Origin: Mycolicibacterium porcinum
GTDB taxonomy: Bacteria; Actinomycetota; Actinomycetes; Mycobacteriales; Mycobacteriaceae
NCBI GenBank assembly: GCA_002086835.1
Contig: MVIG01000001.1
Span: forward strand, 248,001-312,000
Length of the DNA: 64,000 nt
Direction: 5' to 3'
In this document: positions 45,755 to 54,816 of the stretch, piece after piece
Position numbering within the stretch: position 1 is the stretch's first letter
Layout: each line of letters begins with the position of its first letter
Program-made: the position numbers and the translations under genes
The notes under the pieces: generated by a model
Database searches by the model: none
Seen by the model: the letters and a program-made list of their open reading frames with translations, nothing else
Told to the model about the DNA's origin: nothing

Positions 45755-47002
45755 ATGAACGCCCTACATCAACCACTCCGGCTGCCCAACGGCCTGGTGC
45801 TGCCCAATCGGATCATGAAGGCCGCGATGAGCGAGGCCCTGGCTGATGGGCGCCACGCGCCCGATGACCGTTTGGTGCGCCTCTACGACCGATGGAGCCG
45901 CGGCGGCTACGGGCTGCTCATCACCGGCAACGTCATGGTCGACCGCACCCAATTGGGGGAACCGGGGAACGTGGTGATCGAGGACGACCGGGATCTGGCG
46001 GCACTGTCGCGATGGGTCAAGTCCACTCACGACGCCGGCGTACCGATCTGGGCGCAGCTCAACCATCCTGGGCGGCAATCCAATCCGCTAGCCGTCGGCC
46101 ATACCCCTGTCGCCCCGAGCGCCGTGCCGCTGAGCCTGCCGGGCTCGGCGACGCCGCGCGCATTGACCGGCCCTCAGATCGAGAACATCATCGAGCGTTT
46201 CGCGACCGCCGCACAGGTGTGCGAAGCGGCGGGATTCGACGGCGTCCAGATCCACGGCGCGCATGGATATCTGGTCACCCAGTTCCTGTCGCCGCTGACG
46301 AATCTGCGTGATGACGAGTGGGGCGGCGACAGTGAGCGCCGGATGCGTTTCCTGCTCGAAGTGGTCCGCGGTATCCGGGCCCGCGTCTCGCCGGCATTCG
46401 CGGTGAGTGTGAAGCTCAACTCGGCTGACTTTCAACGGGGTGGGTTCACCGAAGACGACTCGCGTGAGGTGGTCAGTGCGCTGGCCCGAGAAGACATCGA
46501 CCTGATCGAAATCAGCGGCGGGAACTATGAATCGCCGGCCATGTCGGGATCGGCAGCAGCGAGTACCCGAGCCCGCGAAGCCTACTTCCTCGACTACGCA
46601 CGCACCGTTCGCCAAGCAGCGGGGCAGGTACCGCTCGCGGTCACCGGCGGTTTCCGGTCGCGGGAAGCCATGGCGCGGGCAATCGAATCGGGAGACTGTG
46701 ACGTGGTCGGCCTGGCGCGTCCGACGGTGACCATGCCCGACGCCGCAGAGGCCATATTGTCCGGCCAGCTCGACGTGCTTCCGACCCGCGAACTCAAGTA
46801 CGGAATGCGAAGCCTGGTCAGCCGATTCGTCGATGTCAAAGCGCTTGACGGCGTGCTCAACATCAGCTGGAGCACCGATCAGCTCCACCGCCTCGGAGCT
46901 GGGCTCGAGCCCGACTTGAACCGCGGTCGACTTGCCACCACCCTCGCGATGCTCAAGCGCAACGGAACCGCGTCGCTGCGCCCCAAACGCGGCATCCGAT
47001 AA
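45755..47002 (+). CDS. Old yellow enzyme family NADH:flavin oxidoreductase
   Basis: The 415-residue FMN-dependent TIM-barrel ene-reductase or dienoyl-CoA reductase-like enzyme has PNGLVLPNRIMKAAMSEAL (FMN site), WAQLNHPGRQSN, the substrate-site QIHGAHGYLVTQFLSPLTN and the WGGDSERRMRFLLEVVRGIRA motif. It lacks the C-terminal FAD/4Fe-4S part of 2,4-dienoyl-CoA reductase, so it is a single-domain OYE. The ATG has a GAGAGG site. It is the first gene of the operon under the palindromic operator. Confidence 0.9.
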   Translation: MNALHQPLRLPNGLVLPNRIMKAAMSEALADGRHAPDDRLVRLYDRWSRGGYGLLITGNVMVDRTQLGEPGNVVIEDDRDLAALSRWVKSTHDAGVPIWAQLNHPGRQSNPLAVGHTPVAPSAVPLSLPGSATPRALTGPQIENIIERFATAAQVCEAAGFDGVQIHGAHGYLVTQFLSPLTNLRDDEWGGDSERRMRFLLEVVRGIRARVSPAFAVSVKLNSADFQRGGFTEDDSREVVSALAREDIDLIEISGGNYESPAMSGSAAASTRAREAYFLDYARTVRQAAGQVPLAVTGGFRSREAMARAIESGDCDVVGLARPTVTMPDAAEAILSGQLDVLPTRELKYGMRSLVSRFVDVKALDGVLNISWSTDQLHRLGAGLEPDLNRGRLATTLAMLKRNGTASLRPKRGIR

Positions 47003-47045
47003 CGCCCAGAATCCCAATTCATACCCAACGCAAAGAGGTTTGACC

Positions 47046-47879
47046 ATGCTCAGCTGGAAAGACGCACCCACCAAGACAATCGACGTCAACGGAGTGCCGT
47101 TCGCATACCGGGAGCTCGGCGTCGAATCCGACGTGCCCGTGGTGTTCTTGCATCACTTCACCGCCGTGCTCGACGACTGGGATCCGAGAGTGATCGACGG
47201 CATCGCGGCGCACCACCGTGTCGTCGCGTTCGACAACCGAGGCGTTGGGGCGACCGGATCGGTGGTACCGGACAACATCGACCAGATGGCCGACGACGCG
47301 ATCGCGTTCATCCGCGCGCTCGGCTTGACCAAGGTGGATCTGATCGGGTTCTCCCTCGGTGGGGCCGTTGCGCAGGTGGTGGCGCTCAAAGCGCCCGACC
47401 TGGTTCGGCGAATGATCTTGGCGGGCACCGGACCTCGCGGTGGTGGCGGAATCGACGCGATGCGCAAGATCGTCGCCGTCGCCTACGCCAAGGCCCTCCT
47501 GACGCGGAAAGACCCCCGCGAGTACCTGTTCTTTCCCCGCACTGCGGAAGGTAAACGCGCCGCCTCCGACTACTTCGCCCGCCTACAGGAGCGAACCTTC
47601 GATCGGGACAAGAAGGTCTCGATGCAAGCGCGGCTCGCGCAGCTCAAAGCGATCGTCAACGGCGGCAAGGCCACACCCGACGACCTGTCGCGGATCACGG
47701 TTCCCGTCCTGGTCGCCAACGGCGATGACGACCTCATGGTGGCAAGCAGCTTGTCGGCGGACATGGCGCGGCGAATTCCCAACGCGGAGTTGAAGATTTA
47801 CCCGCGCTCGGGGCACGGCGGGATCTTCCAGCATCACACCACCTTCGTTCCCGACGCTCTCGGGTTCCTCGCTGACTGA
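47046..47879 (+). CDS. Alpha/beta hydrolase (paralogue 1)
   Basis: The 277-residue alpha/beta hydrolase has the nucleophile elbow GFSLGG (serine), oxyanion region VVFLHHFTAVLDDWDPR, acid residue NGDDDLM and histidine in RSGHGGIF. The ATG at 47046 is preceded by AAGAGG; the frame from 46932 extends into the upstream gene. Esterase, lactonase or C-C hydrolase activity is possible. It is a close paralogue of the next gene. Confidence 0.88.
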   Translation: MLSWKDAPTKTIDVNGVPFAYRELGVESDVPVVFLHHFTAVLDDWDPRVIDGIAAHHRVVAFDNRGVGATGSVVPDNIDQMADDAIAFIRALGLTKVDLIGFSLGGAVAQVVALKAPDLVRRMILAGTGPRGGGGIDAMRKIVAVAYAKALLTRKDPREYLFFPRTAEGKRAASDYFARLQERTFDRDKKVSMQARLAQLKAIVNGGKATPDDLSRITVPVLVANGDDDLMVASSLSADMARRIPNAELKIYPRSGHGGIFQHHTTFVPDALGFLAD

Positions 47880-47939
47880 TTGTCAGTCGGGTCGCGCAAA
47901 TCTCATGCACCGCAGCACTATTAAAGAAACGAGTACCTC

Positions 47940-48803
47940 ATGAGCAGTATCAGTGACATCATCACCTCCTACGCCAAGGCGCCGTCGCGCACTGTAACCG
48001 CCGGGGGCACCACCTATGCCTACCGCGAACTCGGTCCCAAAGGCGGCATCCCGGTGGTCTTCTTCGTGCACCTGGCCGCGACCCTGGACAATTGGGATCC
48101 ACGAATCATCGACCCGATCGCCAAGACCCGCCACGTGATCGCCTTCGACAACAAGGGCGTGGGAGCGTCCAGCGGCAAAGTGCCGGGCACCATCGAAGAA
48201 GCTGCCGACGATGCGTACACCTTCATCATGGCGTTGGGGTTCAAGAAGATTGATGTGTTCTCGTTCTCGATGGGTGGCATGATCGCTCAGGATTTGGTGC
48301 TCAAGCATCCTGAACTGGTGCGTAGGCTGGTGCTGACCGGGACCGGGCCGCGCGGCGGCAAGGACATGGACAAGGTGGCGGGCGTCACTTACTGGGACAT
48401 GCTGCGGGCCACGCTGACTCGTTCTGATCCCAAGGAGTTCTTGTTCTTCAACCGCGACGCCGTGGGCAAGCGTGCCGGCAAGCAGTTCGTCAACCGACTC
48501 AAGGAACGGACCACCGACCGCGACAAGGACATCACGATCGGTGCGCTCCAGACCCAGCTCAAAGCGATCAAGGCCTACGGCCGTTCCAGGCCGTCGGACC
48601 TGTCAAAGATCACTCAGCCGACGTTGATCGCCAACGGTGACCACGACCGCATGGTGCCAACGGTGCTATCTGAGGACCTACACCGGCGCATCGCGGGATC
48701 GGAACTGATCATCTATCCCAACTCCGGGCACGGTGGCATCTTCCAGTACCACGAGCAGTTCGCGCCGATCGCCGCGTCATTCCTCGCCGGCGACGGCCAG
48801 TAG
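47940..48803 (+). CDS. Alpha/beta hydrolase (paralogue 2)
   Basis: The 287-residue hydrolase has nucleophile elbow SFSMGG, acid NGDHDRM and histidine SGHGGIF. It shares with paralogue 1 the VVF-x-VHLAATLDNWDPRIIDPIA, AFDNKGVGAS and GTGPRGG blocks, which shows an old tandem duplication in the operon. The ATG follows GAGTACCTC with only a weak ribosome binding site. Reaction not known. Confidence 0.88.
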   Translation: MSSISDIITSYAKAPSRTVTAGGTTYAYRELGPKGGIPVVFFVHLAATLDNWDPRIIDPIAKTRHVIAFDNKGVGASSGKVPGTIEEAADDAYTFIMALGFKKIDVFSFSMGGMIAQDLVLKHPELVRRLVLTGTGPRGGKDMDKVAGVTYWDMLRATLTRSDPKEFLFFNRDAVGKRAGKQFVNRLKERTTDRDKDITIGALQTQLKAIKAYGRSRPSDLSKITQPTLIANGDHDRMVPTVLSEDLHRRIAGSELIIYPNSGHGGIFQYHEQFAPIAASFLAGDGQ

Positions 48804-48833
48804 CGAATCCATTACGGCAGAGAGAGATTCGTA

Positions 48834-49694
48834 ATGGCTCACGCGCGTCAGCAGACTTACTCGCTGGACCACAAGGTCGTGTTCCTCACCGGTGCGGGAG
48901 GCGGGCTCGGTGCGGCGACGGCGGCGTTGCTGACTCAGCGCGGCGCACAGGTTGCCCTTGTCGACATAGACCGGAGTGCCGCAGAACGAACGGCTCGAAC
49001 GCTGCCGCCGGGGCAGGTCCTGACCGTGGACTGTGACGTCACGGCGATCGACTCCGTCCATGCCGCAGTCCGCAAAGCCGAGGACCGATTCGGGCCCATC
49101 GACGTAGCCATCGCCAACGCGGGCCTGATGGGGCGCGGGGGAACATTCCGTACCCTGACGACCGACGAGGTCGACCGTGTGCTGTCGGTCAATGTGTCCG
49201 GCGTCCTGAACACGGTGTCGGCGACGATTGACTCAGTCATTCACAATCGTGGCCAGATCGCCTTGGTGAGTTCGGTTTTCGCCTACCTGAATGGTGCAGG
49301 AGCAATGCCGTACGCGATGAGCAAGGCGGCGGTCGAGCAAGCCGGTCGCGCGCTCGCCGTCGAACTGGCCAGCCACGGCGCAACGGCCATGACCGCATAT
49401 TTTTCGCTCATCGAGACCGGCATGATCCAGCACGGCATCGACGAAGACCCGCACGTGCAAGCTTTGATGTCGGCGATGCCGAAGTTCATTCTCAAACGCA
49501 TCCAGCCGGCCACGGCGGCAGCAGTCATTGTCAACGGCCTCGAACAGCGCCGACGCACCGTATCCGCACCAGCGCGCTGGCGCCCGGTCTCGGCATTGCG
49601 CGGTGTCCTCGGCCCCGTGGTCGATGCCCGACTGGCACGCGACGTCGGCGTGCAACGCGCACTGTCTGAACTCGATACCAGGCATGGGGGTTGA
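48834..49694 (+). CDS. Short-chain dehydrogenase/reductase
   Basis: The 286-residue classical SDR has the cofactor motif TGAGGGLGAA, IANAGL, a catalytic serine in ALVSSVFAYLN and the YxxxK pair in PYAMSKAAVEQ. The acidic residue after beta-2 (LVDIDRS) favours NAD. It probably oxidises or reduces an alcohol/ketone of the pathway substrate. The C-terminal about 80 residues (after 200) are longer than in minimal SDRs. It is followed by a 131-base gap. Confidence 0.9.
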   Translation: MAHARQQTYSLDHKVVFLTGAGGGLGAATAALLTQRGAQVALVDIDRSAAERTARTLPPGQVLTVDCDVTAIDSVHAAVRKAEDRFGPIDVAIANAGLMGRGGTFRTLTTDEVDRVLSVNVSGVLNTVSATIDSVIHNRGQIALVSSVFAYLNGAGAMPYAMSKAAVEQAGRALAVELASHGATAMTAYFSLIETGMIQHGIDEDPHVQALMSAMPKFILKRIQPATAAAVIVNGLEQRRRTVSAPARWRPVSALRGVLGPVVDARLARDVGVQRALSELDTRHGG

Positions 49695-49825
49695 GCCGCC
49701 GTGTGGAACTGTGCTGACGCTCGGCAAGAGCTTCTGATGGCCGCCAGCCATTGGTTCGGCGGGCAGGTGGGAACCCTTGCCCAGAACAGAAATTCGTTAC
49801 AGATGGTTCGCTCGAAAGGACGGCG

Positions 49826-50806
49826 ATGACACAGCAAATACGAGGCGATCTGGTGATCGAGGACCACGGACGGGTGCTCATCGCCCGGGTAGACGGTGGC
49901 CCGCATAGTTTATTCGGCATCCAAATCGCACGGCAGCTCGAGGCATTGGTGGACCGGGCCGACCGTGACGCCGGCGTGCACGCCGTGGTGTTCACCGGCG
50001 CACGCCCGGGCCGGTTCGTCAGTCACGCCGATGTGCGCTGGCTACAAGCAGAAGGTGCCGCCGTGCCCGAGTTGGGCCGGCGCAGCGCGTCGGCCGCCCT
50101 GCGTCTGGCCCGGGGCGTGGACCGCGCCCGGGTCTTGGATCCGGTGGTGCAGAAAACACCGCTGCGCGGTGTCGCACAGCTGGATCGGCTCCACGCGACG
50201 TTCCTGAAGATGAACGCCAGCGGCGTCATCTTCGTCGCAGCACTTAATGGTTCGGCTCTCGGGCTGGGTGCTGAATTCGCGTGGGCCTGCGATCTGCGGA
50301 TCATGGCCGACGGCGACTTCTTCATCGGTCAACCCGAAGTACTGCTGGGCATCATGCCCGGCGGCGGTGGCAGCCAGCGCCTGACCCGGCTCATCGGCAC
50401 ACACAAGTCACTGGTCGCCATTTTGGAGGGCAAACCGTTCACTCCCGCGCAGGCGTTGGCCAACGGCGCAGTCGACGAAGTGGTGGCCCCCGAGGACGTC
50501 GTGACGCGGGCGGTCGAGGTCGCCGAATATTTCGGCAAGCGGACCAAGGGATCGGTCGAGGCGATCAAGCGGTCGGTCTACTTCGGCGGGTCCATGTCGT
50601 TGCAGGAGGGCCTGCACGTCGAGCGCACCGAGTTCCTCGGTACCGATCAATCCCCGGAAGGCCAGCAGCTGATGTTGCAGTACCTCGCCGACACCGAATC
50701 CTCGGGTGAGCTGCCGCTGTATCACGATGACGTCTATGACCGTGCGCTGGAATCAGGCACGGTACCTGCACTCGACGGCATCGGCGGAGCGGGGGCGCGG
50801 AAATGA
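49826..50806 (+). CDS. Enoyl-CoA hydratase/isomerase family protein
   Basis: The 326-residue crotonase-fold protein has the two oxyanion-hole regions (NASGVIFVAALNGSALGLGAEFAWACD and MPGGGGSQRLTRLIG). A glutamate at QPEVLLGI and others near GGGGS are in the usual catalytic positions. It is longer than a minimal hydratase because of a C-terminal extension of about 60 residues. The ATG at 49826 is preceded by AAAGGA; the frame from 49751 starts in the gap. It is the first of a run of genes with 4-base overlaps. Confidence 0.9.
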   Translation: MTQQIRGDLVIEDHGRVLIARVDGGPHSLFGIQIARQLEALVDRADRDAGVHAVVFTGARPGRFVSHADVRWLQAEGAAVPELGRRSASAALRLARGVDRARVLDPVVQKTPLRGVAQLDRLHATFLKMNASGVIFVAALNGSALGLGAEFAWACDLRIMADGDFFIGQPEVLLGIMPGGGGSQRLTRLIGTHKSLVAILEGKPFTPAQALANGAVDEVVAPEDVVTRAVEVAEYFGKRTKGSVEAIKRSVYFGGSMSLQEGLHVERTEFLGTDQSPEGQQLMLQYLADTESSGELPLYHDDVYDRALESGTVPALDGIGGAGARK

Positions 50807-51720
50807 CCTCGCCACCGTCATTTACGCGCCACGACGTCTCGTTCACCTCCGGCAAGGACACCTGCGCCGCATGGCTCTACCTGCCCACCGGCGTTACATC
50901 ACCGCCGGTGGTGATCCTGGGGCATGGCCTGGGCGCCACCCGGGAGATGCGTCTGGACGCGTTCGCTGAGCGGTTCGCGCAAGCAGGCATCGCCGCGTTG
51001 GCCTTCACCTACCGGCACTTCGGCGACAGTACGGGTCAACCCCGCCAGCTGCTGTCGATCAAGCGCCAACTCGCCGACTGGGACGCGGCGATCGCCTACG
51101 TGAAGGCACGGCGCGACGTCGACGGAACCCGGATCGCGGTGTGGGGCAGCTCTTTCGGCGGCGGCCATTCCATCACGGTCGCTTCCCGTCACCCTGAGCT
51201 GAAAGCGGCTGTGGCCCAATGCCCGTTCACCGACGGACTGGCGTCCGCCCTTGCGCTCGGGCCGGTCGGTTCACTCAAAGTGCTGCCGTTGGTCGCCCGC
51301 GATTACGCCTCGATCCTGCGCCGGCGTGAACCTGCGATGATTCCGCTGGCGGGCGCTCCGGGAACTCTGGCGTTGATGAACGCACCGGACGCGCTACCCG
51401 GCTATCAGGCACTCCTACCGGCGAATTCGACGTTCCGCAACGAGGTCGCCGCACGTGTGGCACCGACGATCATGGCCTACCGGCCGGGACGGGCCGCGAA
51501 GAAGATCGCGTTTCCGATTCTGTTCTGCATCAGCGATACCGACACGGTCACCCCACCCGAAGAGACCGAACGCTACGCACGGTCGGCGCCCCGCGGTGAG
51601 ATCAAGCATTACAGCGCAGGACATTTCGCGTTCTACCTCGGCGAACCATTCGAGCAGTTGGTCGCCGATCAGACCGAGTTTCTTGTTCGGAACCTGGCCC
51701 CGGTCGGCGTAGCGCCATGA
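50803..51720 (+). CDS. Alpha/beta hydrolase (dienelactone hydrolase-like)
   Basis: The 305-residue hydrolase has the nucleophile in WGSSFGGG, an N-terminal strand region PVVILGHGLGATREMR, acid SDTDTVTPP and histidine AGHFAFYLG. It is of the peptidase S9/acetyl-esterase-like type and differs from paralogues 1 and 2. The ATG overlaps the hydratase gene by 4 bases. Substrate unknown; an ester or lactone intermediate is likely. Confidence 0.87.
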   Translation: MTSPPSFTRHDVSFTSGKDTCAAWLYLPTGVTSPPVVILGHGLGATREMRLDAFAERFAQAGIAALAFTYRHFGDSTGQPRQLLSIKRQLADWDAAIAYVKARRDVDGTRIAVWGSSFGGGHSITVASRHPELKAAVAQCPFTDGLASALALGPVGSLKVLPLVARDYASILRRREPAMIPLAGAPGTLALMNAPDALPGYQALLPANSTFRNEVAARVAPTIMAYRPGRAAKKIAFPILFCISDTDTVTPPEETERYARSAPRGEIKHYSAGHFAFYLGEPFEQLVADQTEFLVRNLAPVGVAP

Positions 51721-52319
51721 GCTCCGATGCCTTGGGCGGCCGGCTGCCGCTGGCCGACCCCACGACGCTGACCCCGGCGCAACGCGCCGTGTTCGATCGG
51801 ATGATCGCGCGCATCGTGCCGTGGGCCGACGCCGCCGGTTTCCGGACCATGGCCGGCGACGGCCGGCTCATCGGCCCGTTCAACCCCGCGCTGCGCAATC
51901 CCGCCGTCACGTCGTCCCTGTTGGATCTATCGGTCGCCGAACGTGCCAACAGCTCCTTGACCGAGCGGGTCCGTGAAGTGGTGATCCTCTCTGTCGGCGC
52001 GGTCTGGCAGGCCGACTATGAGCTGTACGCACATATTGCGCTGGCCCAACATGCGGGATTGTCCAAGGCCGCTGCCCGGATGATCGCCAATGGTGAGGCC
52101 CCCGCTGAACTCAGCGCACCCGAAGCACTCGCGCAGCGCCTGACCCGGCAACTATCGGCCACTCACCGCGTCGACGAGACGCTGTATCGCGAAGCCGAAA
52201 GTGCCTTCGGTGCCAACGGCTTGATCGACATTGCCTTTCTCATCGGCATCTACCACACCGTCTGCGCGACGCTGACCATGTTCGCCATTCCCGCCCCCGA
52301 ACAAGCAGGACATCCATGA
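51717..52319 (+). CDS. Carboxymuconolactone decarboxylase family protein
   Basis: The 200-residue protein carries the CMD fold (about 60-150: SLTERVREVVILSVGAVWQADYELYAHIALAQHAGLS). The usual CxxC of the AhpD branch is absent, and a histidine pair lies in YAHIALAQHAG. This matches the non-redox CMD branch, decarboxylase or hydrolase-like, rather than a peroxidase. It overlaps both neighbours by 4 bases. Confidence 0.82.
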   Translation: MSSDALGGRLPLADPTTLTPAQRAVFDRMIARIVPWADAAGFRTMAGDGRLIGPFNPALRNPAVTSSLLDLSVAERANSSLTERVREVVILSVGAVWQADYELYAHIALAQHAGLSKAAARMIANGEAPAELSAPEALAQRLTRQLSATHRVDETLYREAESAFGANGLIDIAFLIGIYHTVCATLTMFAIPAPEQAGHP

Positions 52320-53800
52320 AGCTATCCACGCTGACCGACCGCCGTGCTGCGCACGATCCGCAGGGACCAGCCGTGTCCGACGCCCGCCACACACTGACCA
52401 ACGCACAACTGCACGACCGTGTTTTGGCCACCGCGCAGCACCTGTGCGACGTGGGAATCGGTGTCGGGGACGTGGTGGCCGCCCAGCTGCGCAACCGTGT
52501 CGAGTTCGTGGTGCTGCTGTTCGCGGCTTGGCGGCTGGGCGCCGCGGTCACGCCGATCAATCCGAGCCTCACCGACGATGAGGTCCATCGCCAGCTCGCC
52601 GACGCTGGGGCGCGACTGCTGGTGATCGACGACGACGGCACACCCGTCACCGGGGTACCCACTCTGAGCGTCGCCCGGTTGGCCACCACACCTGTCGGGG
52701 CCGATCGGGCACCGCACGACGATCCTGCGGCGCTGGCGCTGCTGATCTACACCAGCGGCACCACGGGCACTCCCAAAGGCGTGATGCTCGACCACGGCAA
52801 TCTCGATGCGATGGCCCAGATGGGCCGCCAGGCCCTGCAGATCGGGCCGACCGACCGATGCCTGCTGATCCTGCCGCTGTTTCACGTCAACGGCATTGTC
52901 GTCAGCGTGATCACGCCGCTGTTGGCCGGGGCCAGCGTCGTCATCGCCGACCGTTTCGCGCCCCAGACCTTCTTCGAGCTCATCGAACGCGAGCGGCCCA
53001 CCTTTTTCAGCGCGGTGCCCACCATCTACACCATGCTGGCTGCCCTGCCAGACGACATCACCCCCGACACGTCGTCGGTGCGTTTCGCGATCTGCGGCGC
53101 CGCACCGGCATCGCCGGAGTTGTTGAACCGCTTCGCAACTCGCTACGGATTCCCCCTCATTGAGGGCTACGGGCTTTCGGAGGGCACCTGCGCCTCCACC
53201 ATCAACCCACCCGATGCTCCCCGCGCCGGCACGGTCGGAAAACCGTTCCCGGGTCAGCGGATTCGGATCGTCGACGCCAACGGCGACGACGTTCCTACCG
53301 GCACCGACGGTGAGGTCATCATCGCCGGGCCGAACGTCATGCGCGGCTACCTCGGCCGCCCCGAGGCCACCGCCACCACGGTCATCGACGGTTGGCTGCA
53401 CACCGGCGATATCGGTCACCTCGACACCGACGGCTACCTGACCCTGGCCGGCCGTTCCAAAGACATGATCATCCGGGGCGGCGAGAACATCTATCCCCGC
53501 GAGATCGAAGACGTCCTGTCCGGCGACCCCAACGTTCTGGAAGCGGCGGTTATCGGGGCACCCGATGAGAAATGGGGCGAAATAGTCGTGGCCTACGTCG
53601 CACCACGTCCGGGGGCCACCATCGACCTCAACGCACTACAGGCCCTCTGCACACTCAGTCTCGCCGGCTATAAACGCCCCACCGAAATCCGCATTCTGGA
53701 CACCATCCCCAAAAACCCTGTCGGCAAAACCGACAAGGCCCCCTTGCGCGCCGCGCACACCGCACCGACCAACCAACGCACCGAGAAGGCCACACCATGA
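52316..53800 (+). CDS. AMP-dependent acyl-CoA synthetase
   Basis: The 494-residue adenylate-forming ligase activates a carboxylate to its CoA thioester. The P-loop-like motif is IYTSGTTGTPKGV (about 145-157). The A5 region is EGYGLSEGTC, A8 is GRSKDMIIRGGENIYPREIE, and the catalytic lysine lies near NPVGKTDK. The overlaps with the CMD gene and the next gene show tight coupling. The acid substrate is unknown; other enzymes in the operon suggest a cyclic or branched product of ring opening. Confidence 0.93.
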   Translation: MKLSTLTDRRAAHDPQGPAVSDARHTLTNAQLHDRVLATAQHLCDVGIGVGDVVAAQLRNRVEFVVLLFAAWRLGAAVTPINPSLTDDEVHRQLADAGARLLVIDDDGTPVTGVPTLSVARLATTPVGADRAPHDDPAALALLIYTSGTTGTPKGVMLDHGNLDAMAQMGRQALQIGPTDRCLLILPLFHVNGIVVSVITPLLAGASVVIADRFAPQTFFELIERERPTFFSAVPTIYTMLAALPDDITPDTSSVRFAICGAAPASPELLNRFATRYGFPLIEGYGLSEGTCASTINPPDAPRAGTVGKPFPGQRIRIVDANGDDVPTGTDGEVIIAGPNVMRGYLGRPEATATTVIDGWLHTGDIGHLDTDGYLTLAGRSKDMIIRGGENIYPREIEDVLSGDPNVLEAAVIGAPDEKWGEIVVAYVAPRPGATIDLNALQALCTLSLAGYKRPTEIRILDTIPKNPVGKTDKAPLRAAHTAPTNQRTEKATP

Positions 53801-54816
53801 AAGCGTTCGCCCTTACCCGCTACGGCAAGAAAAACACGGTCAAACCGGTTGAACGTCCCGTCCCCGACCTCCGCGACGACGACGTCCTCGTGCAGATCCA
53901 CGCCACCAGCATCAATCCACTGGACCTCAAGATCCGTAACGGCGAACTCAAACCGCTTCTGCCGTACAAACTTCCACTTGTCCTCGGCAACGACCTGGCC
54001 GGCATCGTGGTCAAGACCGGCCCACGGGTGCGCCGGTTTGCCCCTGGCGATGCGGTATACGCCAAACCCAACCAGGACCGGATCGGCACCTTCGCCGAAT
54101 ACCTCGCCGTCAACGAGAACGACGTCGCCCGCATACCCAAGACCGTCACCATGAACGAAGCCGCGGCGCTGCCACTGGTCAGCCTCACCGCCTGGCAAGC
54201 GCTGGTCGACAAGGCGCAGTTGCGGCCGGGACAGAAAGTGCTCATCCACGCCGGCTCCGGCGGCCTCGGCACCATCGCCATCCAACTGGCCAAACACTTG
54301 GGCGCCACCGTCGCGACAACGACCAGTACCAAGAACGTAACGTGGGTCAAGGCGCTCGGCGCCGATATCGTGATCGACTACAAGACACAGGATTTCGCCA
54401 CCGCACTACGCGACTACGACGTCGTCCTGGACACCCAGGGCGGCCAGACGCTCGACAGATCATTTCAGGTCGTCAAACCCGGCGGCACGGTCATCTCGGT
54501 CGCCGGACCGCCCGAGCCCGCCTTCGCCCGCGAATTCGGGGCCAACTGGCTGCTGGTCCAAGCGATGCGCGCCCTGAGCTTCTCGGTACGGCGCAAGGCC
54601 AAACGACGCTCGGTGCACTACTCGTTCCTGTTCATGACCGCGAACGGGGACCAGCTCCGTGAGCTGGGCGCCCTGGTCGACGGCGGTGCCATCCGTCCGG
54701 TCATCGACCGGGTGTTCCCGTTCGACGCCACGCTGGACGCCTTGGCCTACGTCGAAAACGGCCGCGCCACCGGCAAAGTCGTCGTCACCCTCCGAGGCGA
54801 CAATGACCACCCGTGA
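53797..54816 (+). CDS. Zinc-independent MDR family oxidoreductase
   Basis: This quinone/enone reductase-type medium-chain dehydrogenase has 339 residues, with no zinc-ligand cysteine pattern. The cofactor loop is AGSGGLGTIAIQLAKHLGA and the second domain contains VVLDTQGGQTLDRSF. The family often reduces activated double bonds with NADPH. It overlaps the acyl-CoA synthetase gene by 4 bases and the GMC oxidase gene by 14 bases. Confidence 0.88.
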   Translation: MKAFALTRYGKKNTVKPVERPVPDLRDDDVLVQIHATSINPLDLKIRNGELKPLLPYKLPLVLGNDLAGIVVKTGPRVRRFAPGDAVYAKPNQDRIGTFAEYLAVNENDVARIPKTVTMNEAAALPLVSLTAWQALVDKAQLRPGQKVLIHAGSGGLGTIAIQLAKHLGATVATTTSTKNVTWVKALGADIVIDYKTQDFATALRDYDVVLDTQGGQTLDRSFQVVKPGGTVISVAGPPEPAFAREFGANWLLVQAMRALSFSVRRKAKRRSVHYSFLFMTANGDQLRELGALVDGGAIRPVIDRVFPFDATLDALAYVENGRATGKVVVTLRGDNDHP

